Positions 1-7,933 of a stretch of 64,000 nucleotides of DNA are shown here, one piece after another. Location of the stretch: assembly GCF_002097535.1 (NCBI RefSeq), contig NZ_CP020772.1, forward strand, positions 372,001 through 436,000. Direction: 5' to 3'. This DNA comes from Halobacillus mangrovi (lineage in GTDB: Bacteria; Bacillota; Bacilli; Bacillales; Halobacillaceae). The notes under the pieces are model-generated. The model made no database searches and was not told the origin of the DNA. It worked only from the letters and a program-made list of their open reading frames with translations. The position numbers and the translations under genes were made by a program. How positions within the stretch are numbered: position 1 is the stretch's first letter; the number at the start of each line of letters is the position of its first letter.

Positions 1-2
1 AG

Positions 3-629
3 CTGATTGAAGCTTTTGGAGAGAAGGAATGCATATTAGTCGCTCATGACTGGGGCGGTGCGATTGCGTGGAAGTTTGTTTATACGGAACCTGAATACAT
101 TAAGAAACTGATCATGTTCGATGCTCCTCATCCGTACACATTTAGACGGGAACTAGAGGAGAATCCCGGGCAGCGGGAAGCAAGCAGTTATATGGGCTAC
201 TTCCAGCGCTCTGACTCTCATGACAAACTGCTGGAAAACAACGCCGAGCGGTTAAGAAAAATGATGACAATACCTGGACGGAGAAAAGGGTATTTGTCCA
301 AAGAAGATGAACAGAAGTACATAGATTCGTGGATGCAGCCGGAGGCGATGAAGTCGATGCTGAATTATTACCGTGCGGCTTCTTTCTATCCGTTTGAGGA
401 GCATGTTAAAAAGCCGCTGGAATTGCCTTATGAAATGTTTGAGTCCCCGACGTTAATCATTTGGGGCGATGCGGATCCCGCTTTTGAAAACAGCAACTTG
501 GATGGGGTGGAAGACTATGTGCGTGACCTTACTGTTCACCGAATGGAAGGGGTAAGCCATGCCCCGCATCACGAAAAGCCGGAAGTGGTGAACCGTTATA
601 TGCGCGATTTTTTAGAAACAAAGAAATGA
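3..629 (+). CDS. Alpha/beta hydrolase, epoxide hydrolase-like (5' truncated by window)
   Basis: The gene enters from the left edge; the frame is open from base 3 and gives 208 residues to the stop. The visible part begins at the nucleophile elbow, HDWGGA at residues 15-20, typical of epoxide hydrolase and haloalkane dehalogenase-like enzymes in which the Asp attacks the substrate. A WGDADPAF strand and a C-terminal GVSHAPHHEKPE stretch supply the late acid region and the catalytic His. A lid-like helical insertion lies between them. Probably a soluble cytoplasmic hydrolase; the substrate cannot be told, and the oxyanion-hole HGFP-type motif is off the window. Confidence 0.85.
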   Translation: MIEAFGEKECILVAHDWGGAIAWKFVYTEPEYIKKLIMFDAPHPYTFRRELEENPGQREASSYMGYFQRSDSHDKLLENNAERLRKMMTIPGRRKGYLSKEDEQKYIDSWMQPEAMKSMLNYYRAASFYPFEEHVKKPLELPYEMFESPTLIIWGDADPAFENSNLDGVEDYVRDLTVHRMEGVSHAPHHEKPEVVNRYMRDFLETKK

Positions 630-634
630 AGTAA

Positions 635-672
635 AAAAGGTTGCTCTCTTTACGGGGGCAGCTTTTTTTATC
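635..672 (+). terminator. Rho-independent terminator after hydrolase
   Basis: AAAAAAGGTTGC pairs with GCAGCTTTTTTT across a short loop six bases after the stop codon, followed by a T run. The 230 bases from here to the next start hold no convincing gene; short open frames on both strands there lack ribosome binding sites. Confidence 0.8.
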
Positions 673-906
673 AAGAAGGGTATTTCCGACGGGGGAAGAT
701 CGGGGTGACGTTGATAATTTCCAAGTGGATGCATCTTCATTAGAATTATGTAATCGTTTTCTATTAATGATAGCTCTACATCCGTTCTCTCCCAAAGGAT
801 TAACCGCGATTTTTACCCCTGTAAATCTATTGGAAATAGAGTTATCATAGTGAGGAAAATAAAAATGATAGGCCTCATCTGGCATTTTCAATAGAAAGAA
901 GGATTT

Positions 907-1275
907 ATGTTGCATAACGGAATCATCATACCTACACAAATTGCCCTATTGTATGGAATCTATTTAATCGGCAAAGGGATACAGAATCTGTTCGACCTCT
1001 TCATTCCCGGCAGTGTCATCGGAATGATCTTATTGTTTATCTTACTCTCATTTAAGGTGGTTCCAGAATGGCTCTTGCAAAGAGGAATCACGTTCATGAT
1101 CCGCCACTTGCCTTTCTTTTTCATTCCCGCGACGGTCGGGATCATCAGCTATGCGTATGTGTTTAAAGGCAAAGGCATGCTGCTCATTGGAATCGGTCTG
1201 TTGAGCACGGTGCTTGTGATGGCGTTGGCTGGACTGGTCACCCAGTGGATGGTCAGAAGGAGGGAAGAAGCATGA
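907..1275 (+). CDS. cidA: CidA/LrgA family holin-like membrane protein
   Basis: A 122-residue, four-helix membrane protein. The segment FDLFIPGSVIGMILLFILL is the conserved LrgA/CidA core (PGS-IGM), and the length matches the family. CidA/LrgA proteins are holin-like partners of CidB/LrgB, linked to murein hydrolase export, autolysis and overflow-metabolite handling. Its stop overlaps the next start (ATGA), so the pair is translationally coupled. The ATG has an AGAAGG ribosome binding site close upstream. Assignment as CidA rather than LrgA rests only on general resemblance. Confidence 0.9.
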   Translation: MLHNGIIIPTQIALLYGIYLIGKGIQNLFDLFIPGSVIGMILLFILLSFKVVPEWLLQRGITFMIRHLPFFFIPATVGIISYAYVFKGKGMLLIGIGLLSTVLVMALAGLVTQWMVRRREEA

Positions 1276-1961
1276 TTCAGATCCTGTTGGCTTTGGTTAT
1301 GATGGTACTCACCATTGTTTCGTACATCGCTTCTCTCCACCTTTACCGGCAACATCGCAGGATCTACACGACCCCAGTCATTATCTCGACTTTGGTAGTG
1401 ATCGTATTCCTGCTGCTTTTTCAAGTTCCCTATGAAACCTACATGATAGGGGGCAAGTGGATCGATCGTCTCTTAGGTCCGGCCGTTGTGGCGCTTGCCT
1501 ATCCGCTTTATCAGTATAGAAAGGTTTTGAAGGAGATGTTCGTCCCGATTGTTACGGGAACAACGGTCGGAGCGGTGGTTGGAATCGGTTCCGGCCTATT
1601 GCTTAGTAAATGGGCGGGGTTCAGCAATCTAATCATCCATTCCATTGTGCCAAAATCGGTCACAACGCCTGTGGCGATGTCGATCTCTGAATCGACCGGA
1701 GGGGTGATGCCGCTCACTGCGGTGTTTGTCATGATTGCAGGGATCGGCGGGATGTTGATTCACCCGCTTGTCATGCGCTACAGTGGCCTGACGCACAGCG
1801 TCGGCCGTGGCGTAGGGATGGGCAGTGCTTCCCACGCGATCGGTACAGCCGCTTCAATGGAACGGGACGCGCTGGAAGGATCGATCAGTACAGTTGCGAT
1901 GGTCTTGAGTTCTGTGATCGTATCGATTGTGGCACCTGGACTGACCTTGTTGCTTTTGTAG
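1272..1961 (+). CDS. cidB: CidB/LrgB family membrane protein
   Basis: A 229-residue polytopic membrane protein of the LrgB family. The PKSVTTPVAMSISESTGG segment and the later GMGSASHAIGTAASMER segment are the two conserved LrgB motifs. The start at 1272 is preferred over an upstream in-frame ATG because AGGAGGGAAGAAGC sits right before it and it overlaps the cidA stop. LrgB/CidB proteins act with the holin-like partner in autolysis control; a plastid homologue transports glycolate/glycerate and bacterial members are linked to pyruvate, so an overflow-metabolite transport role is possible. A strong convergent terminator follows. Confidence 0.9.
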   Translation: MIQILLALVMMVLTIVSYIASLHLYRQHRRIYTTPVIISTLVVIVFLLLFQVPYETYMIGGKWIDRLLGPAVVALAYPLYQYRKVLKEMFVPIVTGTTVGAVVGIGSGLLLSKWAGFSNLIIHSIVPKSVTTPVAMSISESTGGVMPLTAVFVMIAGIGGMLIHPLVMRYSGLTHSVGRGVGMGSASHAIGTAASMERDALEGSISTVAMVLSSVIVSIVAPGLTLLLL

Positions 1962-1971
1962 GTATCACATA

Positions 1972-2012
1972 AATAAAGCTCTGGTCCTTTTTTTGGATCA
2001 GGGCTTTATTTT
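1972..2012. terminator. Bidirectional terminator between cidB and HNH gene
   Basis: AAATAAAGCTCTGGTCC pairs with GGATCAGGGCTTTATTT around a T-rich loop. A and T runs flank both sides, so it serves both convergent genes. It overlaps the stop codon of the minus-strand gene. Confidence 0.85.
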
Positions 2013-2872
2013 GCTTCATATTGTTTGAATACTTCCTGTACGTGCCAGGCGGTAAAGTCTGGATTAGGAAGGTATAGCGAGGATTGAGGTTTGTGTATTT
2101 TACATCGATGAAAATCAGTCACCATTTGTTTAAACATCCCTCCGCCTTTGGCAACAGGGGAGATCCATATAACATCCTGATCAATGGTGAAGATCCCTTT
2201 ATCAAATAAACGGTGGTGGAGGGAACAAAGCGCAAGACCATTGGATTCTGTATCCGGTCCATAAGCTTGATGCCATTTAATGTGCGCTGCTTCTAAGCCT
2301 ATGGATTTGTTATGAATCGAGGCATGAAATCCACAAACGGCACATTGGTCTTCATAAGCCTGTAAAACCCTTTTCCGGAAGGTGGAATTCCGTTTGCGAA
2401 ACATCCTGATCCCATAGTTTATCGCAAGTCCAATCTCTTCAAGTAACTCCTCGTGATAAGTTTCAGGAAAATGAAGGTCTAAAATGATCATAGCTATCGT
2501 TATATGTAGATCCTGGTGCATATCCAGTAAATTCAGGACTTCAGGAGTAAACGATCCGTGAGTTTGGTTTCTTAAAAGCTTTTGATCCGAAAAGTTGGAA
2601 GTGTGGTTCACATAGGGGGCAATCTCCCAGATGCCATCATTTTTCAAACGGACAAACGGATTAGATGTCTGGATCTGCTTGACTGGACGTCCGTATTCTT
2701 TGAGAAGGTATTTTAATTTTGGATGTGCTTCTTTGAAAGGAATTGATGTACGCCCCTGGTGATAGCACCCCAGTGCATAGAGGAGGAGTAATGGTTTGTG
2801 GGGCGCACGTACACCGTTGTTGGAAGCCGTTCTTATATTCTCGATTTTATTTATTAGGGTCTCTTTATGCAT
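2006..2872 (-). CDS. HNH endonuclease resembling phosphorothioate-dependent (SBD-HNH) restriction enzymes
   Basis: A 288-residue protein with two parts. The N-terminal half carries RAPHKPLLLLYALG (about 22-35) and NPFVRLKNDGIWE (about 71-83), which resemble the sulfur-binding domain of McrA-type enzymes that read phosphorothioated DNA. The C-terminal half is an HNH nuclease: CAVCG at about 179-183, then GLEAAHIKWH and NGLALCSLHHRLFD. In that family the enzyme cuts phosphorothioate-modified incoming DNA. No dnd/ssp modification gene lies nearby, as expected for a modification-dependent enzyme, and it stands alone between a terminator and an unrelated gene. Family recognition is by motif only, so target specificity is inferred. 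Confidence 0.75.
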   Translation of the reverse strand: MHKETLINKIENIRTASNNGVRAPHKPLLLLYALGCYHQGRTSIPFKEAHPKLKYLLKEYGRPVKQIQTSNPFVRLKNDGIWEIAPYVNHTSNFSDQKLLRNQTHGSFTPEVLNLLDMHQDLHITIAMIILDLHFPETYHEELLEEIGLAINYGIRMFRKRNSTFRKRVLQAYEDQCAVCGFHASIHNKSIGLEAAHIKWHQAYGPDTESNGLALCSLHHRLFDKGIFTIDQDVIWISPVAKGGGMFKQMVTDFHRCKIHKPQSSLYLPNPDFTAWHVQEVFKQYEAK

Positions 2873-3185
2873 ATCAACACCCTTTCATACTATGAATTTA
2901 GCAGTCTCCACTACCGATTCCAGGGGGATACAGCAAGAATATTTTATATCCTTCAAAGAAAATGATCTCTAATTAATAGAATACCATAACCATTATTACC
3001 CAATAAAACTTTATATAAAGCGTCCAAGAGTAACGCATACATTTTTTCAACGTAATAGAGGTGTGTGTTTTAACCATTACTATAAAAAAGGGAAGACCGA
3101 CAAGAAATGTTACTTCTTCGAATTTGAAGAGGGGTGTAGGTTTATTAAATTTTGGGAATCAGTCTTGAAAGGGAGGAGGGATCGA

Positions 3186-3929
3186 ATGCTTCATAATGAA
3201 AAATATATAGAAGGTTATAGCATTCATGCCACAGATGATGAACTGGGCCAGGTTGATGCGTTTTTATTCGATGACGAAAAATGGGCGGTCCGTTATCTTG
3301 TAGCAGATACACGGAAGTGGCTGCCAGGGAGAAAAGTGCTGCTATCGCCCATTTCCATTGAAAATATCAACCACCAGGCCGATCATATCTCTGTCGGGCT
3401 TACTAAAGAGCAAGTGAAGAATAGTCCGGATATTGATACAGAGCAGCCTGTATCCCGCGCCGAGGAAGCAAGAATGAACCAGTTCTTTGGCTGGGGGAAT
3501 TATTGGGGAGAACCAGGGATATGGGGTCCAGGTTTTTATCCATCTGAGCTGGTGCAGCAGGAGATCCAGGAAATGACAGAAGAAGAAGCAGAAGAATCTC
3601 ATGTTAGAAAAACAACTGAGGTTATAGGGTATCGCGTTTCTACTTATAATGGAGAAGCTGGCGAAGTCGATAGCTTTCTTATCGATGATGAGACGTGGAA
3701 AGTCCGTTATGTGGTCATCCGCTCCGAGGTTGAAGAAGATAAGAAGGTACTGGTATCTACGGACTGGATTACGGATGTGGACTGGGCAGATCAGAGTCTC
3801 CATATTTCTGTAGAAAAAGAATCATTCGTGAAAGCACCAGCTTACCACCCCGACCTTACCATCAATCGTGATTATGAAGAAACGATTTATAAAGCTTTCA
3901 ATAAGCCTCCATATTGGATGGAGGGATAA
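3186..3929 (+). CDS. Protein with two PRC-barrel domains
   Basis: A 247-residue soluble protein made of two PRC-barrel units: EGYSIHATDDELGQVDAFLF with WAVRYLVAD, and IGYRVSTYNGEAGEVDSFLI with WKVRYVVIR, joined by a Trp/Gly-rich and then Glu-rich linker. PRC barrels are small beta-barrels found in RimM, photosynthetic reaction centre H subunits and many stress-linked proteins of unknown role. The start at 3186 is chosen because GGGAGGAGGG lies eight bases upstream; the frame stays open farther 5' but without a ribosome binding site. The 313 bases between the divergent HNH gene and this start show no gene and no clear promoter. Confidence 0.8.
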   Translation: MLHNEKYIEGYSIHATDDELGQVDAFLFDDEKWAVRYLVADTRKWLPGRKVLLSPISIENINHQADHISVGLTKEQVKNSPDIDTEQPVSRAEEARMNQFFGWGNYWGEPGIWGPGFYPSELVQQEIQEMTEEEAEESHVRKTTEVIGYRVSTYNGEAGEVDSFLIDDETWKVRYVVIRSEVEEDKKVLVSTDWITDVDWADQSLHISVEKESFVKAPAYHPDLTINRDYEETIYKAFNKPPYWMEG

Positions 3930-3932
3930 TCA

Positions 3933-3970
3933 CTGGCCTTTCCTTTTTTTAAAGGGAAGGTCTTTGTTGT
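3933..3970 (+). terminator. Terminator after PRC-barrel gene
   Basis: GGCCTTTCCTTT pairs with AAAGGGAAGGTC around a TTTT loop, three bases after the stop, followed by a T-rich tail. Confidence 0.8.
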
Positions 3971-4119
3971 TTAGAAAGCTTTTTCAAGATGAGTCTGTTT
4001 TTCTTTTTTCAATGATGAAGGATGAAATAAAATTCCTGAGTTTCACTGAAACAGGCGTGCTGACAGGTGATTAAGGCTATCAGACTATGACTCTCTTTTT
4101 TTTCCAGCCTAAAATAGTG

Positions 4120-4125
4120 TATAAT
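4120..4125 (+). promoter_or_regulatory. Candidate -10 box for mqo
   Basis: A perfect TATAAT lies about 130 bases before the mqo start. No good -35 hexamer sits 17 bases upstream (the stretch is T-rich), so activation or an atypical promoter is possible. Confidence 0.45.
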
Positions 4126-4208
4126 TATTAGAGAAGCGTGACTTTTTAATCTATAAAGCGTTATCATAGGAATAGTGGGTATATAAATAGTAGGAGAGGT
4201 GTGTCCAA

Positions 4209-4364
4209 ATGACGATTGCACCTTTCCGGCAAACTCCAATTAATAAGGATGGTAAAAATGAACAGCAGAGAAATGAAGACAGACGTGATCTTAATTGGCG
4301 CTGGAATCATGAGTGCGACTTTAGGGTCGCTTCTGAAAGAATTAGTACCGGACTGGAATATTAA
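4209..4364 (+). CDS. Possible 51-codon leader ORF overlapping the mqo start out of frame
   Basis: An ATG with a good ribosome binding site (AGGAGAGGTGTGTCCAA before it) opens a 51-residue frame that runs through the mqo start in another frame and stops at 4362-4364. The peptide is polar and shows no family resemblance. It may be a regulatory uORF that tunes mqo translation, or a leftover strong Shine-Dalgarno. mqo has its own weaker AAGGA site inside this ORF. Confidence 0.3.
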   Translation: MTIAPFRQTPINKDGKNEQQRNEDRRDLNWRWNHECDFRVASERISTGLEY

Positions 4365-5769
4365 AGTATATGAAAAGCTAGGAAAATCGGGAGAAGAAAG
4401 CTCTAACGAGTGGAACAATGCAGGAACAGGACATGCCGCGTTGTGCGAGCTGAACTACACGAAAGAAAAGCCTGACGGATCGATTGATTTAAGTAAAGCG
4501 ATTAAAATTAATGAACAGTTTCAGGTGTCAAAGCAGTTCTGGTCTTATCTAGTCAATAACAACAAGCTGAGCAATCCGAAAGAGTTTATCAGACCCCTGC
4601 CTCATATGAGCCTCGTACACGGGAAAGACAATGTAAACTTTCTGAAGAAACGCTTTGAAACCATGTCGAACAATCCATTGTTCAAAGAGATGGAATTTTC
4701 GGATGACCCTGAAAAACTGGCGGAATGGCTTCCGTTGATTATGAAAGACCGCAAAACGAAGGATCCGATTGCGGCAACTAAAATGGATACGGGAACAGAC
4801 GTGAACTTTGGAGCGTTAACCCGTAAGCTGTTTGACAATCTGGAAAATAGTAGTGTTGAAGTGAACTATAATCATAGTGTTGAAGATATTAAGCGCACCG
4901 AGGACGGAAAATGGGAAGTGACCGTTCGCGACACCGTTGGCGAAAAACTCGCATGCGAAACGGCAGACTTTGTGTTTATTGGTAGCGGTGGCGGAGCTTT
5001 ACATTTACTGCAAAAATCCGGCATTCCAGAAGGAAAAGGAATTGGCGGCTTCCCTGTAAGCGGACAGTTTATGGTCTGCAATAACCCGGAAGTCATTGAA
5101 CAGCATGAGGCGAAAGTGTACGGAAAAGCTCCTGTTGGCGCTCCGCCAATGTCTGTACCGCACCTTGATACAAGATATATTGATGGCAAGAAATCATTGC
5201 TATTCGGGCCGTTCGCCGGCTTCTCGCCTAAGTTCTTAAAAGAAGGTTCGTTGATGGATTTGGTGAACTCCGTCAAACCGGATAACCTCTTAACGATGGT
5301 AGGCGCAGGCGCAAAACAAATGCCACTCACGAAGTACTTGATTCAGCAAGTATTGCAATCGAAGGAACAACGTATGGAAGCGATCCGCGAATTTATACCG
5401 GACGCGAAAAGCGAAGATTGGGATTTAGTCGTTGCAGGTCAGCGCGTGCAAGTGATTAAAGATACAGAAGAAGGCGGAAAAGGAACGCTTCAGTTTGGTA
5501 CGGAAGTTGTGAGTGCAGAGGATGGATCAATCGCTGCCTTGCTTGGGGCTTCACCAGGGGCTTCTACTGCCGTTAACGTGATGCTTGAAGTCTTGGAAAA
5601 TTGCTTCCCGCAGCATATCAAAGAGTGGGAGTCTAAGTTGATTGATATGATTCCTTCTTATGGCTTGTCACTGATGCAGAATCCGCAGATGATTGATGAA
5701 ATTAAATTGTCGACTGCAGAGACGCTAGGTCTAGATCAAAAGGAAGAAAAAGACACCGTCTATAGTTAA
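4258..5769 (+). CDS. mqo: Malate:quinone oxidoreductase
   Basis: A 503-residue FAD enzyme oxidising malate to oxaloacetate and passing electrons to the quinone pool at the membrane face. [20 protein letters not shown] is the N-terminal dinucleotide-binding fold, and [20 protein letters not shown] is the family signature. The start at 4258 gives the usual short N-terminus and has AAGGA eight bases upstream; in-frame TTG 4216 and ATG 4249 are less likely. It is transcribed alone, with a terminator about 85 bases after the stop. A separate, better-spaced ribosome binding site upstream belongs to another frame. Confidence 0.95.
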   Translation: MNSREMKTDVILIGAGIMSATLGSLLKELVPDWNIKVYEKLGKSGEESSNEWNNAGTGHAALCELNYTKEKPDGSIDLSKAIKINEQFQVSKQFWSYLVNNNKLSNPKEFIRPLPHMSLVHGKDNVNFLKKRFETMSNNPLFKEMEFSDDPEKLAEWLPLIMKDRKTKDPIAATKMDTGTDVNFGALTRKLFDNLENSSVEVNYNHSVEDIKRTEDGKWEVTVRDTVGEKLACETADFVFIGSGGGALHLLQKSGIPEGKGIGGFPVSGQFMVCNNPEVIEQHEAKVYGKAPVGAPPMSVPHLDTRYIDGKKSLLFGPFAGFSPKFLKEGSLMDLVNSVKPDNLLTMVGAGAKQMPLTKYLIQQVLQSKEQRMEAIREFIPDAKSEDWDLVVAGQRVQVIKDTEEGGKGTLQFGTEVVSAEDGSIAALLGASPGASTAVNVMLEVLENCFPQHIKEWESKLIDMIPSYGLSLMQNPQMIDEIKLSTAETLGLDQKEEKDTVYS

Positions 5770-5851
5770 AAGAAGTAGGAAACTCAATGGTGTTATATAT
5801 CTATAAGAGAAGACCATGAAAAATTAGTAAATATCACGCTAGAATAACTTT

Positions 5852-5894
5852 AACAAAACCTTTAATCTATCATTAGATTGAAGGTTATTTTTTT
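5852..5894 (+). terminator. Terminator after mqo
   Basis: AACCTTTAATCT pairs with AGATTGAAGGTT, followed by ATTTTTTT. Confidence 0.8.
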
Positions 5895-5937
5895 ATGAAT
5901 AAGTCTAAGAATCGTTAAAAGAAAGGCAGGAACCGTA

Positions 5938-6495
5938 GTGAAAACAGAAAAAGAAAAAATGATAGACGGAGAATTGTATTTTCCAGGTGATAAAGAATTA
6001 GCAAAAGACCGGGCGAGAGCAAGGACTTTGGTTCGCTCTTTTAATGACACGAGCGAAGTAGAAGAAGAAAAGAGAGAATCTTTATTAAAGGAATTACTAG
6101 GATCGACTGGAGAACAAATCTATGCGGAATCAACGTTCCGGTGCGACTATGGCTATAACATTCATGTCGGAGAGAACTTCTATGCGAACTTCGACTGTAC
6201 CATCCTAGATGGAGGGAAAGTGACGATCGGGAAGAATTGCATGATCGCTCCCGGCGTACATATCTATACGAATACTCACCCCATCAATGCAGAAGAAAGA
6301 ATCTCAGAAATTGAATTTACAAAACCGGTAACGATTGGTGATAACGTTTGGATCGGGGGAAGAGCAGTGATCAATCCGGGGGTGACTATTGGCGACAATA
6401 CGGTCATCGCATCCGGAGCTGTTGTCGTAAAAGACGTACCAGATAACGTAGTGGTCGGAGGAAAACCAGCTAAGATCATCAAACAGTTGGATTAA
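5938..6495 (+). CDS. maa: Maltose/sugar O-acetyltransferase
   Basis: A 185-residue hexapeptide-repeat acetyltransferase of the maltose/galactoside O-acetyltransferase type, moving acetyl from acetyl-CoA to sugar hydroxyls. It starts with GTG after GGCAGG; the N-terminus [17 protein letters not shown] is the usual one for Maa. The left-handed beta-helix covers about residues 60-180 with repeats such as [24 protein letters not shown] carries the catalytic His, and the end [10 protein letters not shown] is typical. Exact acceptor sugar unknown. It is a monocistronic gene between a terminator and the S-box leader. Confidence 0.9.
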   Translation: MKTEKEKMIDGELYFPGDKELAKDRARARTLVRSFNDTSEVEEEKRESLLKELLGSTGEQIYAESTFRCDYGYNIHVGENFYANFDCTILDGGKVTIGKNCMIAPGVHIYTNTHPINAEERISEIEFTKPVTIGDNVWIGGRAVINPGVTIGDNTVIASGAVVVKDVPDNVVVGGKPAKIIKQLD

Positions 6496-6560
6496 GGTCT
6501 TACTCTTGCCACTTTTTGGGTTCTTCCTGTATAGTAATCCATAACAGTTAAATACAACAT

Positions 6561-6662
6561 CTCTTATCGAGAAAGGTGGAGGGACTGGCCCGACGAAACC
6601 TTAGCAGCAGGCTTGAAGTACTGTGCTAATTCCAGAAGCGTAAAGCTTATAGATAAGAAGAG
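6561..6662 (+). promoter_or_regulatory. SAM riboswitch (S-box) aptamer
   Basis: The S-box core GGTGGAGGGACTGGCCC is followed by GACGAAACC and TTAGCAGC, as in the SAM-I class. P1 forms between CTCTTATC (6561-6568) and GATAAGAAG (6652-6660). The 3' P1 strand GATAAGAAG is also a perfect 9-base complement of CTTCTTATC (6691-6699) inside the following terminator, which makes the antiterminator. When SAM is bound P1 forms and transcription stops; without SAM the downstream methyltransferase is made. Confidence 0.95.
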
Positions 6663-6682
6663 AAATGGTTCGTTATGATTTT

Positions 6683-6719
6683 CAGCCCCTCTTCTTATCG
6701 AGAAGCGGGGCTTTTTTAT
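6683..6719 (+). terminator. S-box-controlled intrinsic terminator
   Basis: AGCCCC and CTTCT pair with AGAAG and GGGGCT, followed by TTTTTT. Its left arm overlaps the antiterminator partner CTTCTTATC, giving the on/off switch. Confidence 0.9.
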
Positions 6720-6754
6720 TTTTAAATACATAAAAAGAAAGAGGGAATGTTCAA

Positions 6755-7864
6755 ATGTCTAGTTCAACAGAAGTGAAGCGCGCACCATTCAAAGGAGATC
6801 ACGTGGGGAGTTTCCTGCGACCGGAGCGCCTGAAAGAGGCCCGGGCGCAAAGAGCGAAAGGTGAAATTACCGCACAGGAATTGAAGAAAATCGAAGATGA
6901 AGAGATTTTTAAATTAGTAGAAAAGCAGAAGAATGCTGGATTAAAAGCCGTAACCGATGGCGACTTCCGCAGGAGCTGGTGGCATTTTGATTTTCTCGAA
7001 GGCCTGGATGGCGTTGAAGGCTATGATGCGGAGCAAGGATTGCAGTTTGATGGAGTAGAAACAAAAGCACGCGGCATTAAAGTGACGGGAAAAGTCGGGT
7101 TCACCGATCACTATATGATCGAGCATTTCCGCTTCCTGAACCAAATCGCAGGCGATGCGGTGGCGAAGCTGACGATTCCAAGTCCAAATATGCTTTTGTT
7201 TCGTGCCAAGATTGATGAGGGCGTCTATGACAATCAAGAAGACCTCGTCAAAGACCTGGTATCTGCCTATCAAGGCTTCATTGAAAGAATCTATGAGGAA
7301 GGATGCCGCTACTTGCAACTCGATGACACTTCATGGGCGACGTTCTTTTCTGAGGAAGGACGAGCGTCCGTTGAAGAGAAGGGACAAAACCCGGATGAAG
7401 TTGCTGAACTGTGTGCACGCGTGGTCAATGAATCGATTGCGAAACGACCGGAGGATCTGACGGTGACGATGCACATTTGCCGTGGGAACTTCCAGTCGAC
7501 CTTCATGACGAGTGGCAGCTATGAAGCGGTATCGCAAACGATCTTTGACGGGCTTAAGGTCGATGGACTTTTCTTAGAATTCGATGATGAGCGTTCTGGC
7601 GGTTTTGAACCCCTTCGTCATGTGAACCGACCGGACCTTTCCATTGTGCTCGGATTGATCACATCGAAATTCGGCGAGCTTGAAGATTCGGATCACGTGA
7701 AGAACCGTATACTAGAAGCGTCCGATTTTGTACCGGTGAGTCAGCTATGCTTGAGTCCTCAGTGCGGATTTGCTTCAACCGAAGAGGGCAACAAGATTAC
7801 AGAAGATGAGCAGTGGGAGAAAATCCGCCATGTCGTGAGTATTGCTGATGAGGTATGGCAGTAG
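6755..7864 (+). CDS. yxjG: MetE-like (cobalamin-independent) methionine synthase family protein, YxjG/YxjH type
   Basis: A 369-residue single-domain relative of the MetE C-terminal catalytic domain. RAPFKGDHVGSFLRPERL at the start, VTDGDFRRSWWHFDF, MHICRGNF and LSPQCGFAST (with the Cys ligand) are typical of the YxjG/YxjH subgroup, which in Bacillus also sits behind an S-box. The expected reaction is methyl transfer to homocysteine giving methionine, with an unsettled methyl donor; a SAM riboswitch directly upstream fits. AGAGGGAATGTTCAA precedes the ATG. The His, Cys, Glu and Cys zinc ligands appear intact. An aldo/keto reductase follows 69 bases later. Confidence 0.9.
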   Translation: MSSSTEVKRAPFKGDHVGSFLRPERLKEARAQRAKGEITAQELKKIEDEEIFKLVEKQKNAGLKAVTDGDFRRSWWHFDFLEGLDGVEGYDAEQGLQFDGVETKARGIKVTGKVGFTDHYMIEHFRFLNQIAGDAVAKLTIPSPNMLLFRAKIDEGVYDNQEDLVKDLVSAYQGFIERIYEEGCRYLQLDDTSWATFFSEEGRASVEEKGQNPDEVAELCARVVNESIAKRPEDLTVTMHICRGNFQSTFMTSGSYEAVSQTIFDGLKVDGLFLEFDDERSGGFEPLRHVNRPDLSIVLGLITSKFGELEDSDHVKNRILEASDFVPVSQLCLSPQCGFASTEEGNKITEDEQWEKIRHVVSIADEVWQ

Positions 7865-7933
7865 GCTTGAGATGTTTGATTTTTCCTATGAATGGATATA
7901 AAACTATAGGATTTACTAAGGAGGAATCAACTC

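Noticed and set aside
529..939. Minus-strand open frame of 136 codons and a plus-strand frame at 641-850
   Set aside because: They cross a hydrolase gene end and its terminator, have no ribosome binding site and odd composition. Taken as chance frames.
3060..3100. Possible SigB promoter (GTTTTAA then GGGAAG) before the PRC-barrel gene
   Set aside because: The -10 part does not match GGGTAT and the spacing is long; too weak to claim.
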